Below, one piece after another: positions 16,216 to 24,187 of a stretch of DNA of 64,000 nt. The DNA is from Mangrovicoccus sp. HB161399 (GTDB lineage: Bacteria; Pseudomonadota; Alphaproteobacteria; Rhodobacterales; Rhodobacteraceae). The position numbers and the translations under genes were made by a program. The notes below the pieces were generated by a model. That model worked only from the letters and a program-made list of their open reading frames with translations, had not been told where the DNA came from and did no database searches. The stretch covers positions 26,047 to 90,046 of the forward strand of contig NZ_JAATVU010000025.1 in the NCBI RefSeq assembly GCF_013184745.1, read 5' to 3'. Position 1 is the first letter of the stretch. Each line of letters opens with the position of its first letter.

Positions 16216-16905
16216 GTGAAGACGATCGGCATACTCGGCGGCATGTCCGCCGCATCGACCCAGACATATTACCGGGAACTTTGCGATCTCGCGCGGGCTC
16301 GGCTCGGTGGGCTGCATTCGCCCGAACTGCTGATCCGGTCGCTGGATTTCGCGCGGATCGAGGTGCTGCAGGCGCAGGGCGACTGGGATGCGGCCGGGGC
16401 GATCCTGAACCGCGAGGCCAGGGCGCTGGAGCGCGGCGGCGCGGAGCTGCTGATCCTGGCGACCAACACCATGCACAAGCTCGCCGGTCCGATGATGGCG
16501 GGCGTCGGCATTCCGCTGCTGCACATCGCCGACGCGACGGCGCAGGCGATCACGGCGGCAGGGCTGAAGCGGCCGGGGCTGATGGCCACCGCCTTCACCA
16601 TGGAGCAGAGCTTCTACACCGACCGGCTGGCCGCGGCCGGGCTGGCGCCGCTGGTGCCGGCGGCGGCGGACCGGGCCGAGACGCACCGGATCATCTACGA
16701 GGAACTCTGCCGGGACGTCACGACGCCGGAAAGCGAAGCGACCTATCGCGGCATCGCCGGGCGCCTGGCAGAGGCGGGGGCCGATTGCCTGATCCTGGGC
16801 TGCACCGAGGTCGGCATGCTGCTCAACCAGGACAATGTCCCGGTTCCGGTCTTCGACACGACCCTGATCCATTGCGCGGCGGCGCTGGACGCCGCGCTGG
16901 CCTGA
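16216..16905 (+). CDS. Aspartate/glutamate racemase family protein (YgeA-like), first catalytic Cys replaced
   Basis: A 229-residue Asp/Glu/hydantoin racemase-fold protein close to E. coli YgeA, a broad-specificity amino-acid racemase. It begins KTIGILGGMSAAST and keeps LHIADATAQAI, TMEQSFY and the second catalytic Cys in LILGCTEVG (residue 196). At the first catalytic position YgeA has Cys83 in CTNTMHK; here the motif is ATNTMHK (Ala82). Two-base racemisation as in the Cys/Cys enzymes is therefore doubtful; one-base or epimerase/isomerase chemistry is possible. Start: GTG 16216, since homology starts there and the upstream frame overlaps the rpmB terminator. It is convergent with the oxidoreductase at 16954. 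Confidence 0.88.
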   Translation: MKTIGILGGMSAASTQTYYRELCDLARARLGGLHSPELLIRSLDFARIEVLQAQGDWDAAGAILNREARALERGGAELLILATNTMHKLAGPMMAGVGIPLLHIADATAQAITAAGLKRPGLMATAFTMEQSFYTDRLAAAGLAPLVPAAADRAETHRIIYEELCRDVTTPESEATYRGIAGRLAEAGADCLILGCTEVGMLLNQDNVPVPVFDTTLIHCAAALDAALA

Positions 16906-16914
16906 CCAAGGGCA

Positions 16915-16946
16915 TTTCCGGGCAGGGAGGAAGTCCCGCCCGGAAA
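16915..16946. terminator. Bidirectional terminator between convergent genes
   Basis: TTTCCGGGC and GCCCGGAAA form a 9-bp stem, with a further GGGA/TCCC pairing inside. It lies between the racemase stop (16905) and the oxidoreductase stop (16954). AAAG/TTTC flanks provide short T-runs on either strand. Confidence 0.7.
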
Positions 16947-16953
16947 AGTCCCG

Positions 16954-18060
16954 TCAGGCGGGCACCACGGAGGCGCAGATCGCGTCCAGCTCCGGCGCGG
17001 CGAAGCCCGGCCGGGCGCCGCGCACCCAGGTCAGGAAGGCGCCGATGCGGCGCTCCACCTTCTGCGGGTGGTTCTGCGCGATATCGGCGATGCGGTGGTC
17101 GAGGAACGGGTTGGCGAAGCGCTCCACCGTCTCCGCCAGATAGGCCAGCGCCTGGTCCTCCATCCCGCGCGCGGCGAAGCCGGGGATCACTTCCGCCTGC
17201 ATCACCGCCGACATCCGGGCGCCGACGGGGCCGTTCAGCAGGTCGCGGACGATGGCGTCCGGGTCGGCGCCGGCCTCCTGCCAGAAGGCCGCCATGGCGG
17301 TATGGCCGAGATTGAGGATGTGCAGCTTCAGCCGCTCGATGGTCTCGAGCTTCTCCACCACCTGCACCGAGGGATGATCGACCGGCGCGGCCAGCCCGGG
17401 CTGCGCCTCGATCGCCCAGAGCGCATAGGGTTCCGCCACCGCCCCCACCGGGTCGAGCGGGGCCGAGACGATGCGGTCGACGAGGCTGTTGGCCCAGATG
17501 CAGTCGCCGAGCCAGCCGGCCAGCGCCGCGCCGGCGCCCTGCTGCGCCGCGATCTCCAGGATGCGGGCCTTCAGCACGTGGCCGTTGTCGGGGATCAGCT
17601 CCATCGGGAAGATCGTCAGCGGGGCCTTGCCTGCCGCATGCCGCGCCTTCAGCAGGTGGAACAGCTTCGCCGGATAGCTCATCGCCTGTTCGGGCGCGGC
17701 GGCGGCATCGGCAGGCTTCGGATCGTAGCCCGAGTCGCCGGTGTTCGACAGGATCGCCTCGGCTTCCTCCGTGACGATCCGCTCCAGCTCCGCCCAGTCG
17801 GTGGCGGTCGAGAGCGTGCGCTTGACCGAATGCACGCGGCGCTCCTCGTCGACGGTCTTGCCGTCCTGCATGCCGCGGATCAGCACCGGATAGCCGGCCG
17901 GATCGGCCAGCGCGCCCAGCCGTCCGGCGCGGGACGGATCGCCCGAGCTCTGCACCACCGTGATCGCGCCTTGGGGCGTGCCTTCGGAGAAGAACAGGTC
18001 GGCATGGGCCTGCAGGAACCGCGAGGTTCCGAACTGGACGATGGGAGTGGTGACGGGCAT
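16954..18060 (-). CDS. Mannitol dehydrogenase-family oxidoreductase (polyol/uronate type)
   Basis: A 368-residue NAD(P)-dependent polyol-specific long-chain dehydrogenase. The N-terminal VQFGTSRFLQAHADLFF is the Rossmann start of the mannitol dehydrogenase/tagaturonate reductase family, and KLHILNLGH (near 250) supplies the family catalytic Lys-Asn-His set. At 368 residues it is shorter than mannitol dehydrogenase (about 490) and nearer in size and N-terminus to tagaturonate/altronate-type members. The substrate is not determined. It is divergently transcribed from a GntR/FCD regulator (103-bp gap), a class that often controls sugar-acid catabolism. Confidence 0.85.
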   Translation of the reverse strand: MPVTTPIVQFGTSRFLQAHADLFFSEGTPQGAITVVQSSGDPSRAGRLGALADPAGYPVLIRGMQDGKTVDEERRVHSVKRTLSTATDWAELERIVTEEAEAILSNTGDSGYDPKPADAAAAPEQAMSYPAKLFHLLKARHAAGKAPLTIFPMELIPDNGHVLKARILEIAAQQGAGAALAGWLGDCIWANSLVDRIVSAPLDPVGAVAEPYALWAIEAQPGLAAPVDHPSVQVVEKLETIERLKLHILNLGHTAMAAFWQEAGADPDAIVRDLLNGPVGARMSAVMQAEVIPGFAARGMEDQALAYLAETVERFANPFLDHRIADIAQNHPQKVERRIGAFLTWVRGARPGFAAPELDAICASVVPA

Positions 18061-18107
18061 GACGGTCCTCGCTGGGCTGGGGCGGCGCGCGGGCCGCTTG
18101 TCGGTCT

Positions 18108-18119
18108 TTTATTTATAAA
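18108..18119. promoter_or_regulatory. AT-rich inverted repeat between oxidoreductase and GntR genes
   Basis: TTTAT-TT-ATAAA stands out in GC-rich DNA midway between the divergent starts at 18060 and 18164. Candidate operator for the GntR regulator or a -10 element. Confidence 0.35.
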
Positions 18120-18163
18120 GTACCAAACAGGTCAAATCCTGTCTCGCGGAAAGGGTGAATGCG

Positions 18164-19039
18164 ATGTCGCGGCGCAACCAGACCTTCCTTGCCGGTCTCG
18201 ACCGGATGCTCGGCGCGCTGGCCGGGATGGATCCGGGGCAGGGGCTGGGCTCGGAACAGGAGATCGCCGCGCGGCTTGGGCTGAGCCGCACGACGGTGCG
18301 CGGGATCCTGGCGCATCTGGCGGAGACCGGGCTGATCGCCTGGGAGGGGCGGCAGAAGCGGCTGCTGCGCGCGCCGGGACCTCAGGACCGGCCCGAGGCC
18401 GCGCCGGATCCGGCGGAGACCTTCCCCGAGCGGTTCCTGGGCTGGATCCTCGAAGGCGACGTGCCGCCCGGCACCGCGCTCAACGAAAGCGAGCTGTCGC
18501 GTCGCTTCGGCGTGCCTGTCTCGGCGGTGCGCGACTTCCTCATCCGCTTCGAGCCGATGGGGCTGATCGAGAAGGAGCCGAACCGGCACTGGCGGCTCAA
18601 GGGCTTCACCCGCGCCTTCGCGGCCGAGATGTTCGACATGCGCGAGCTGATCGAGATGCAGGCGGTCCGCGCGCTGGTCGCCGCGCCGGACCGCGGAAAG
18701 GTCGCGGCGCTGGCCGAGGCACACCGGCGGCTGCTCTCGGGCCCGGAAGCCGGGCTGGCGGAATTTCCCGGGCTCGATGCGCAGTTTCACGCGCTGGTCT
18801 GCGATGCGGCGGGCAACCGGTTCTTCGGGGAGTTCATGCAGCGCATCTCGATCATCGTCCATTACCACTACCAGTGGCGCAAGGACGACGAATTCGCCCG
18901 CAACCGCGGCGCCGCGGAAGAGCACCTGGCAGTGCTCGGGGCGATTCTCGGCGGCCGCGGCGAGGAGGCGGTCCGGCTGTTCGCGGACCACCTCGCCACG
19001 GCGCGGGGCAACCTCCTGCGGTCGGTTGCCTGGGACTGA
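18164..19039 (+). CDS. GntR-family regulator with two winged helices and FCD domain
   Basis: A 291-residue regulator. Unusually there are two GntR-type winged helices in tandem: residues about 20-70 (GSEQEIAARLGLSRTTVRG, LAETGLIAWEGR) and about 90-145 (LNESELSRRFGVPVSAVRDF, MGLIEKEPNRHW). An FCD ligand domain follows (about 150-285) with the metal-binding type residues DAQFH and LVCDAAGN. ATG 18164 sits 8 nt behind GGAAAGGG; an in-frame GTG at 18155 is too close to that site. It is divergent from the mannitol dehydrogenase-family gene, its probable target. Confidence 0.9.
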   Translation: MSRRNQTFLAGLDRMLGALAGMDPGQGLGSEQEIAARLGLSRTTVRGILAHLAETGLIAWEGRQKRLLRAPGPQDRPEAAPDPAETFPERFLGWILEGDVPPGTALNESELSRRFGVPVSAVRDFLIRFEPMGLIEKEPNRHWRLKGFTRAFAAEMFDMRELIEMQAVRALVAAPDRGKVAALAEAHRRLLSGPEAGLAEFPGLDAQFHALVCDAAGNRFFGEFMQRISIIVHYHYQWRKDDEFARNRGAAEEHLAVLGAILGGRGEEAVRLFADHLATARGNLLRSVAWD

Positions 19040-19042
19040 GCC

Positions 19043-20182
19043 TCAGCCCAGCATCCTGAGCAGCTCCAGCGACGGCTCGCCGGTGACCGGCAGGCCGCGG
19101 GCGCGCTGGTAGGCGGAGATCGCTTCCAGGCTGTTCGGCCCCAGCACGCCGTCGACCCCGCCGGTATCGTAGCCCGCCCGGGTCAGGCGCGCCTGGAGCG
19201 CCATGCGGTCCTCCTTGGTCATGCCGTACCTGTCCGGTGGGAAGGGGGTGCGCAGCGGCCCGCCGCCGGCGATCCGGTCCGACAGGTGGCCGACGCCGAT
19301 CGCATAGGCGTCGGAGTTGTTGTAGCGCTTGATGACGCTGAAATTCTTGGTGACGGCGAAGCGCGGGCCGCCCGGCTGCGGCTGGATCAGCGTGCCCGAG
19401 ACCGGGCCGCCGAGATATTCCTCGCCCCAGGGCAGGCCGCGCACCCAGCCGTTCCGCGCCAGGTAGGCAGCGGTGGAGGCCAGCGCGTCGGTCGGGTCCT
19501 CCGACCAGATGTCGCGCCGCCCGTCGCCGGTGAAATCCACCGCGAAGGCAAGGTAGGAGGTCGGGATGAACTGCGTATGGCCCATCGCCCCGGCCCAGCT
19601 GCCGGTCATGTGCTCGGGGTCGATGTCGCCCGACTGGATGATCTTCAGCGCGGCGACCAGCTGGCTTTCGAAGAACTGGCCGCGGCGGCCCTCATAGGCC
19701 AGCGTCGAGGTGGCCGAGATCACCGGGACATTGCCGCGGCGCTCGCCGTAGAAGCTCTCCAGCCCCCAGATCGCGCAGATGATCTGGGCATCGACGCCAT
19801 AGCGCGACTGCAGCGCTTCGAGCGTCGAGCGGTGCCGCGCGAAAGCCGCGCGGCCCTTCGAGACCCGCTCGTCCGAGGCGGCGATCGACAGGTAGTCCTC
19901 CAGCGTGCGCGAGAACTCCGCCTGGTTGCGGTCGCGGTCGATGACGCCGGGCAGGAAGCCCGCGCTGCGGAAGGACCGGTCGAAGGTGGCGCCGGAAATG
20001 CCCTTGGACGCCGCGCGGCTCTCGAACCCGGCCACCCAGGCGTCGTAGCCGGGATTGTAGGCGGGCTTGAGGTCGGCGGGCAGCCCCGCGGACGCATCCG
20101 CCCCCCGCGTGACCGATTGGCTGCAGCCCGCAAGCCCGGCCGCTATCGCGCCGAGCCCGAACTCTCTCCTGGTGATCTGCAT
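19043..20182 (-). CDS. Lytic murein transglycosylase, MltB-like, Tat-type lipoprotein
   Basis: A 379-residue paralogue of the gene at 14284: SLT_2 domain with catalytic Glu in WGLESFYGERRG, the SWAGAMGHTQFIPTSY block, and a C-terminal peptidoglycan-binding domain (GGVDGVLGPNSLEAISAYQ). The N-terminus TRREFGLGAIAAGLAGC combines a twin-arginine motif with a lipobox (LAGC), so it is probably exported folded and lipid-anchored, unlike its paralogue. It ends 4 bp beyond the GntR stop on the opposite strand and is divergent from the GH25 lysozyme gene, giving a local group of wall hydrolases. Confidence 0.92.
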   Translation of the reverse strand: MQITRREFGLGAIAAGLAGCSQSVTRGADASAGLPADLKPAYNPGYDAWVAGFESRAASKGISGATFDRSFRSAGFLPGVIDRDRNQAEFSRTLEDYLSIAASDERVSKGRAAFARHRSTLEALQSRYGVDAQIICAIWGLESFYGERRGNVPVISATSTLAYEGRRGQFFESQLVAALKIIQSGDIDPEHMTGSWAGAMGHTQFIPTSYLAFAVDFTGDGRRDIWSEDPTDALASTAAYLARNGWVRGLPWGEEYLGGPVSGTLIQPQPGGPRFAVTKNFSVIKRYNNSDAYAIGVGHLSDRIAGGGPLRTPFPPDRYGMTKEDRMALQARLTRAGYDTGGVDGVLGPNSLEAISAYQRARGLPVTGEPSLELLRMLG

Positions 20183-20404
20183 GGTGTTCGCCTGTGTTCT
20201 TTGGTGATTTGCCTCGCTTCCCAGAGTAAGGCTTCGCGGCGTCCAGGCAATGACCGCCGGCGGCCAGATGCGGGAATTCCGGGTGTCTGCCCCCGAAAAT
20301 TAGCGAATTCGCATGCTTCGCTGGCGCATGGTTCGTGCTATCCTCCGGCCAAATCCCCGGGCCGGACCGAGCAGAAACTACCGGCCGAAAGAATGGAGAG
20401 CAGA
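20183..20404. promoter_or_regulatory. Divergent region between transglycosylase and GH25 lysozyme genes
   Basis: The 222 bp between divergent starts holds an AT-richer stretch (AAAATTAGCGAATTCGCATG near 20297) that contains GCGAATTCGC, a perfect 10-bp palindrome. Promoters for both genes must lie here; boxes are not clear. Confidence 0.4.
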
Positions 20405-21253
20405 ATGTCCCATCCGTTGGCGCTTCCGCGCGCCGGAGCCGCAGCCCTGTTGCTGGCCAGTGTCCTCCTGTCCGCCTGCGGGGGCGGCAAGGTGGACCAT
20501 TCCCCGTCTTCGCTGGGCGCCCCCCGCCAGCTGGTTCCCTCGGACCACCGCGCCGAGGGCATCCCGCGCCAGTTCGGCGACCTGCGCCCCAGTTCCTGGG
20601 ACGTGCTGGCGCCCGACCGCTACAGCGTGCACGGCATCGACGCCTCGCGCTACCAGGGCGAGATCGACTTCCACCGCGCGCGCGCCTCCGGCGTGTCCTT
20701 CGCCTGGCTGAAGGCGACCGAGGGCGGCGACCATTCCGATCCGGCCTATGCGCTGAACTCCACCAAGGCGCGGGCGGCGGGCGTGCCGGTCGGGGCCTAC
20801 CACTTCTACTATTTCTGCCGCACGGCGCGCGAGCAGGCGGAATGGTTCATCGACAACGTCCCGCGCCGGGCGGGCGACCTGCCGCCGGTGCTGGACATGG
20901 AATGGAACCACCAGTCCAGGACCTGCCCCTACAAGCCAGACGCAGGCACCGTCCGCTCCGAGATCCGCACCTTCCTGCGCATCGTCGGCAACTACTACGG
21001 CACGGTGCCGGTGATCTACACGACCCCCGATTTCTACGAGAGCAACGGACTGGGCGCGATCCAGGGGGCCGAGTTCTGGCTGCGCTCGGTCGCGGGCCAT
21101 CCGTCCGAACGCTATCCCGGCGAAAGCTGGTCCTTCTGGCAGTATACCGGCACCGGCGTGGTGCATGGCGTCGGCGGCCAGGTCGACCTGAACGCCTTCG
21201 CCGGCAGCGAGCAGAGCTGGCAGCGCTGGCTCGCCGCCCGGCGCCAGCGCTGA
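20405..21253 (+). CDS. GH25 (Lyc-type) lysozyme lipoprotein
   Basis: A 282-residue glycoside hydrolase family 25 muramidase. The N-terminus has a lipoprotein signal with lipobox LLSACGGG. The catalytic domain opens VHGIDASRYQGEIDF (near 80) with the substrate-binding Asp, and the catalytic Asp-Glu pair is in PPVLDMEWN (near 165); FWQYTGTG marks the C-terminal strand. GH25 enzymes hydrolyse the beta-1,4 bond of peptidoglycan. ATG 20405 is 6 nt behind GGAGA; ATG 20393 is an alternative. Divergent from a lytic transglycosylase gene. Confidence 0.92.
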   Translation: MSHPLALPRAGAAALLLASVLLSACGGGKVDHSPSSLGAPRQLVPSDHRAEGIPRQFGDLRPSSWDVLAPDRYSVHGIDASRYQGEIDFHRARASGVSFAWLKATEGGDHSDPAYALNSTKARAAGVPVGAYHFYYFCRTAREQAEWFIDNVPRRAGDLPPVLDMEWNHQSRTCPYKPDAGTVRSEIRTFLRIVGNYYGTVPVIYTTPDFYESNGLGAIQGAEFWLRSVAGHPSERYPGESWSFWQYTGTGVVHGVGGQVDLNAFAGSEQSWQRWLAARRQR

Positions 21254-21256
21254 TCC

Positions 21257-21276
21257 GCAGGCGGGCGCCCGCCTGC
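21257..21276 (+). terminator. Stem-loop after GH25 gene
   Basis: GCAGGCGGGC-GCCCGCCTGC is a perfect 20-bp palindrome 3 bp after the stop codon, without a T-run. Confidence 0.45.
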
Positions 21277-21361
21277 AACCAAAGTCGGTGCCGGCAATCG
21301 CCCGCAGCGGCGCGGCCCGTGCTATGCTGCAACCCGGAGGAGATTTCGGGAGGACGCCGGC

Positions 21362-22366
21362 ATGCTGGAGGATGCACTGCTGCTGGACGCGACGGGCGCG
21401 CCTGCGCGGCATCGCGGTCGCACGCGGTCGCGGGACTGGGACGAGGTGGAGGAATTCTGCCGCCAGGTCTACATGCCCTACCGGGTGCGGCCGCTGGAAC
21501 GCGGCGCGCGGCCCGACGCCACGATGATCCCGGCGCGGGCGGGGCGGGTCACGATGACCCGCTTCTCCTACGGGACCGGCATCCATCTCGACCGGTTCGA
21601 CCCGGCGGCGGGCAACATCCTGGTGCTCAACACCCTGCAGGGTGCGCTGCGCCACCAATGCGACGGCGGATCCGTCGCCACCGGCGCCGGAGAGAGCTTC
21701 GTCGTCGACTGCTCGCGCGCGGAGTACTGGCTCGACGGCGGTCCGGACCACATGCAGTTCAACCTGACGATCCCGCATGCCGCGATGGAGGAAACCGCGC
21801 GGCGCTGGTTCGGCTTCGTTCCCGATGACGCGCTCTGGGCGGCGCGGGTGAAGATCGGAGGACCGCAATCGGCCTGGGCGCGCCTGCTGGATTACGCGGT
21901 GCGTACGCTGGCCGGGGCGGGAGACCGGCCGCCGGGGGGCGCGCTGGAGCGCCACCTGGAGGAAACGATCTGCCTGGAGCTGCTGCGCGAATGGGCGGCG
22001 ACGGCCGGGGTGCGGCTGGACGGCGGCGCGCGGGCGGCGGCGCCGGGCTATGTCCGCCGTGCCGAGGAGATCATGGAGGCGGAGGCGCGCGAGGCGCCGG
22101 TGATCGGCGATGTGGCGCAGCGGGTGGGCGTCTCCGCCCGCACGCTCTCGGGCGGGTTCCGGCGGTTCCGCGGCATCTCCCCGCGCGAGTTCCTCGCCGC
22201 GCGGCGGCTGGAGGGGCTGCGCGCCGAGCTGGAAACCGCGCCGCCGGGGCGCACCGTCGCCGAGATCGCGGCGGATTGGGGCTTCGGCAATTTCGGCGCG
22301 CTGGCCGGACGCTACCGCGCGCGCTTCGGCGAGCTGCCGTCGCATACGCGGGCCCGCGCCCGCTAG
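21362..22366 (+). CDS. AraC-family transcriptional regulator
   Basis: A 334-residue AraC regulator with an N-terminal ligand domain of the AraC-binding-domain-2 type (about 30-190) and a C-terminal double HTH (about 235-334; IGDVAQRVGVSARTLSGGFR and VAEIAADWGFGNFGALAGRY). ATG 21362 follows GGGAGGA. It is 43 bp upstream of a Rid-family gene on the same strand, followed by the serine hydrolase gene, so it probably regulates this small set. Confidence 0.92.
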   Translation: MLEDALLLDATGAPARHRGRTRSRDWDEVEEFCRQVYMPYRVRPLERGARPDATMIPARAGRVTMTRFSYGTGIHLDRFDPAAGNILVLNTLQGALRHQCDGGSVATGAGESFVVDCSRAEYWLDGGPDHMQFNLTIPHAAMEETARRWFGFVPDDALWAARVKIGGPQSAWARLLDYAVRTLAGAGDRPPGGALERHLEETICLELLREWAATAGVRLDGGARAAAPGYVRRAEEIMEAEAREAPVIGDVAQRVGVSARTLSGGFRRFRGISPREFLAARRLEGLRAELETAPPGRTVAEIAADWGFGNFGALAGRYRARFGELPSHTRARAR

Positions 22367-22409
22367 GGGGCCGCGCCCGCCCCGGGCGCCGCGCGGAGGG
22401 AGGACCGCC

Positions 22410-22805
22410 ATGGCGGAGGGACGGAGACTGGTATCCAACGGCAATCCGATGGAAAGCATCGTCGGCTTCAGCCGCGCGGTGCGCGTCGGCAATTTCATCG
22501 CGGTGGGCGGCACCGCGCCGGTCGGGCCGGACGGGCAGACGGTCGGCATCGGCGATGTCCATGCGCAGACATGCCGGTGCTTCGAGATCATCCGCGACGC
22601 GTTGGAACAGGCCGGGTCGGGGCTGCAGGACATCGTCCGCACCCGGGTGATCCTGACCGACATCGGCAGCTGGAAGCAGGCCGTCGAGGCGCGCAAGCTC
22701 TATTGCCTCGGGGCCCGGCCCGTTGACACGATCATGGCCGTCACCGCCTTCGTGAACCCGGACTGGCTGGTGGAGATCGAGGCGGACGCGGTGGTGCCGG
22801 ACTGA
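22410..22805 (+). CDS. Rid-family protein lacking the RidA catalytic Arg
   Basis: A 131-residue YjgF/Rid protein. The fold is evident from VGGTAPVGPDGQTVG, the IIRDALEQAGSGLQDIVRTRV region and the C-terminal NPDWLVEIEADAVV. At the position of E. coli RidA Arg105 it has Asn (AFVNPDW), so it is unlikely to have standard enamine deaminase activity and belongs to one of the divergent Rid subfamilies. ATG 22410 follows GGAGGGAGGA. It lies between the AraC gene and the serine hydrolase gene, co-directional with both. Confidence 0.9.
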   Translation: MAEGRRLVSNGNPMESIVGFSRAVRVGNFIAVGGTAPVGPDGQTVGIGDVHAQTCRCFEIIRDALEQAGSGLQDIVRTRVILTDIGSWKQAVEARKLYCLGARPVDTIMAVTAFVNPDWLVEIEADAVVPD

Positions 22806-22830
22806 GCCCGGCGCGTCCGTTTTCTTCCGG

Positions 22831-22852
22831 AACCGGACATGCGATGCCGGTT
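22831..22852 (+). promoter_or_regulatory. Inverted repeat upstream of serine hydrolase gene
   Basis: AACCGG-N10-CCGGTT, a perfect 6-bp repeat with a one-turn spacer, lies 63 bp before the ATG at 22915 and 26 bp after the Rid stop codon. Candidate regulator site; a terminator hairpin is the alternative. Confidence 0.3.
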
Positions 22853-22914
22853 GCGGACAGACCGGCAGGGCGTTCCCGCGCTAGCCTCCCCTGAAAAGAC
22901 CAGGGGAGGAAACG

Positions 22915-24108
22915 ATGGAAGATCTGAAAACGGCGCTCGACGGCGTGCTGCAGGGCGTCGCCGCGGGCAGCGCGCGCGTGCCCGGCGTGGTGGCCATGGT
23001 CACCGACCGCGAGGGCGACATCTATTCCGGGGCGGCCGGCGACCGGCGGCTGGGCGACGGGGCGATGAGCGAGGACACGGTCTTCGCCATATTCTCCACC
23101 ACCAAGGCCATCGCCGGAACGACGGCGCTGCAATGCGTCGAGGAGGGGCTGCTCGATCTCGACGCGCCCGCGAAGGACTATGCCCCCGCCATCGGCAAGC
23201 TGCAGGTGATCGAGGGCTTCGGCGCGGACGGCCAGCCCCGTCTGCGCGCGCCGAAATCGGATGTCACCACGCGGCAGCTGATGCTGCATACCGGCGGCTT
23301 CGGCTACGACTTTTTCAACGCGACCTACAAGCGGCTCGCCGAGGAGCATGGCCAGCCCTCGGTGGTCACCGGCACGCGCGAAGCGATCGAGACGCCGCTG
23401 CTGTTCGATCCGGGCGAGAAATGGGAATACGGCACCAATATCGACTGGGTCGGGCAGGTCGTCGAAGGCATCCGCGGCAAGTCGCTCGGCGCGGTGATGC
23501 GCGAGCGGGTCTTCGACCCCCTGGGCATGGACGAGATCGCCTTCACCCGCAGCGGCGCCACGAAGGCGCGCACCGCGACAATCCATGCCCGCGGCGCCGA
23601 TGGCGGGCTGGAGCCGATGGACGGCTTCGCGCTGCCCGACAACCCGGAGGTGGAGATGGGCGGCCACGGGCTCTATGCCACCATCCCCGAATACATGAAG
23701 TTCATCCGCATGTGGCTGAATGACGGCGCCGGGCCGCATGGCCGCGTGCTGCGTGCCGACACGGTCGACTGGGCGGTGAAGGGCGCGCTGGTGCCGCCGC
23801 AGAAGGTGACGATGCTGCCCGGCGTGATCCCGTCCCTGTCGAACGACGCGGAGTTCTTCCCCGGCACGGCGAAGGACTGGTCCTACACCTTCATGGTCAA
23901 TTCCGAAGCCGCCCCCACGGGCCGTCCGGCGGGCGCCATCGGCTGGGCGGGGCTGGCCAACTGCTTCTACTGGATCGACCGGGCGAGCGGCTTCGGCGGC
24001 TACTGGGCGACGCAGATCCTGCCCTTCGGCGATCCGGTCTCCTTCGGCGGCTACCTGGAGTTCGAATCCGCCGTCTACCGCGCCATGGCCGCCTCGAAGG
24101 CCGCCTGA
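22915..24108 (+). CDS. Serine hydrolase of the beta-lactamase/esterase (class C-like) family
   Basis: A 397-residue beta-lactamase-fold serine hydrolase without a signal peptide. The nucleophile motif is S61-T-T-K64 ([10 protein letters not shown]), and the Tyr motif is at WEYGTN (Tyr172). This combination in a cytoplasmic protein is typical of EstB-like esterases and related hydrolases, not of secreted beta-lactamases. ATG 22915 follows GGGGAGG. Together with the nearby Baeyer-Villiger monooxygenase it could hydrolyse an ester or lactone product; this is inferred from context only. Confidence 0.9.
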   Translation: MEDLKTALDGVLQGVAAGSARVPGVVAMVTDREGDIYSGAAGDRRLGDGAMSEDTVFAIFSTTKAIAGTTALQCVEEGLLDLDAPAKDYAPAIGKLQVIEGFGADGQPRLRAPKSDVTTRQLMLHTGGFGYDFFNATYKRLAEEHGQPSVVTGTREAIETPLLFDPGEKWEYGTNIDWVGQVVEGIRGKSLGAVMRERVFDPLGMDEIAFTRSGATKARTATIHARGADGGLEPMDGFALPDNPEVEMGGHGLYATIPEYMKFIRMWLNDGAGPHGRVLRADTVDWAVKGALVPPQKVTMLPGVIPSLSNDAEFFPGTAKDWSYTFMVNSEAAPTGRPAGAIGWAGLANCFYWIDRASGFGGYWATQILPFGDPVSFGGYLEFESAVYRAMAASKAA

Positions 24109-24187
24109 ACCGCAGACCGTCCCGACCGGAAGAAACGATGCGGGGGGCGGCTGCCGTCCCCCGCCATTTGCCGTTCAGGGAGGAGGA

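Noticed and set aside
14284..21253. Wall hydrolases and lysozyme as signs of a prophage
   Set aside because: All have export or lipoprotein signals, and there are no structural phage genes, integrase or holin. The neighbours are housekeeping genes.
22915..24108. Antibiotic-resistance beta-lactamase
   Set aside because: The beta-lactamase fold is clear, but there is no signal peptide and the context is catabolic; esterase-type function is more likely.
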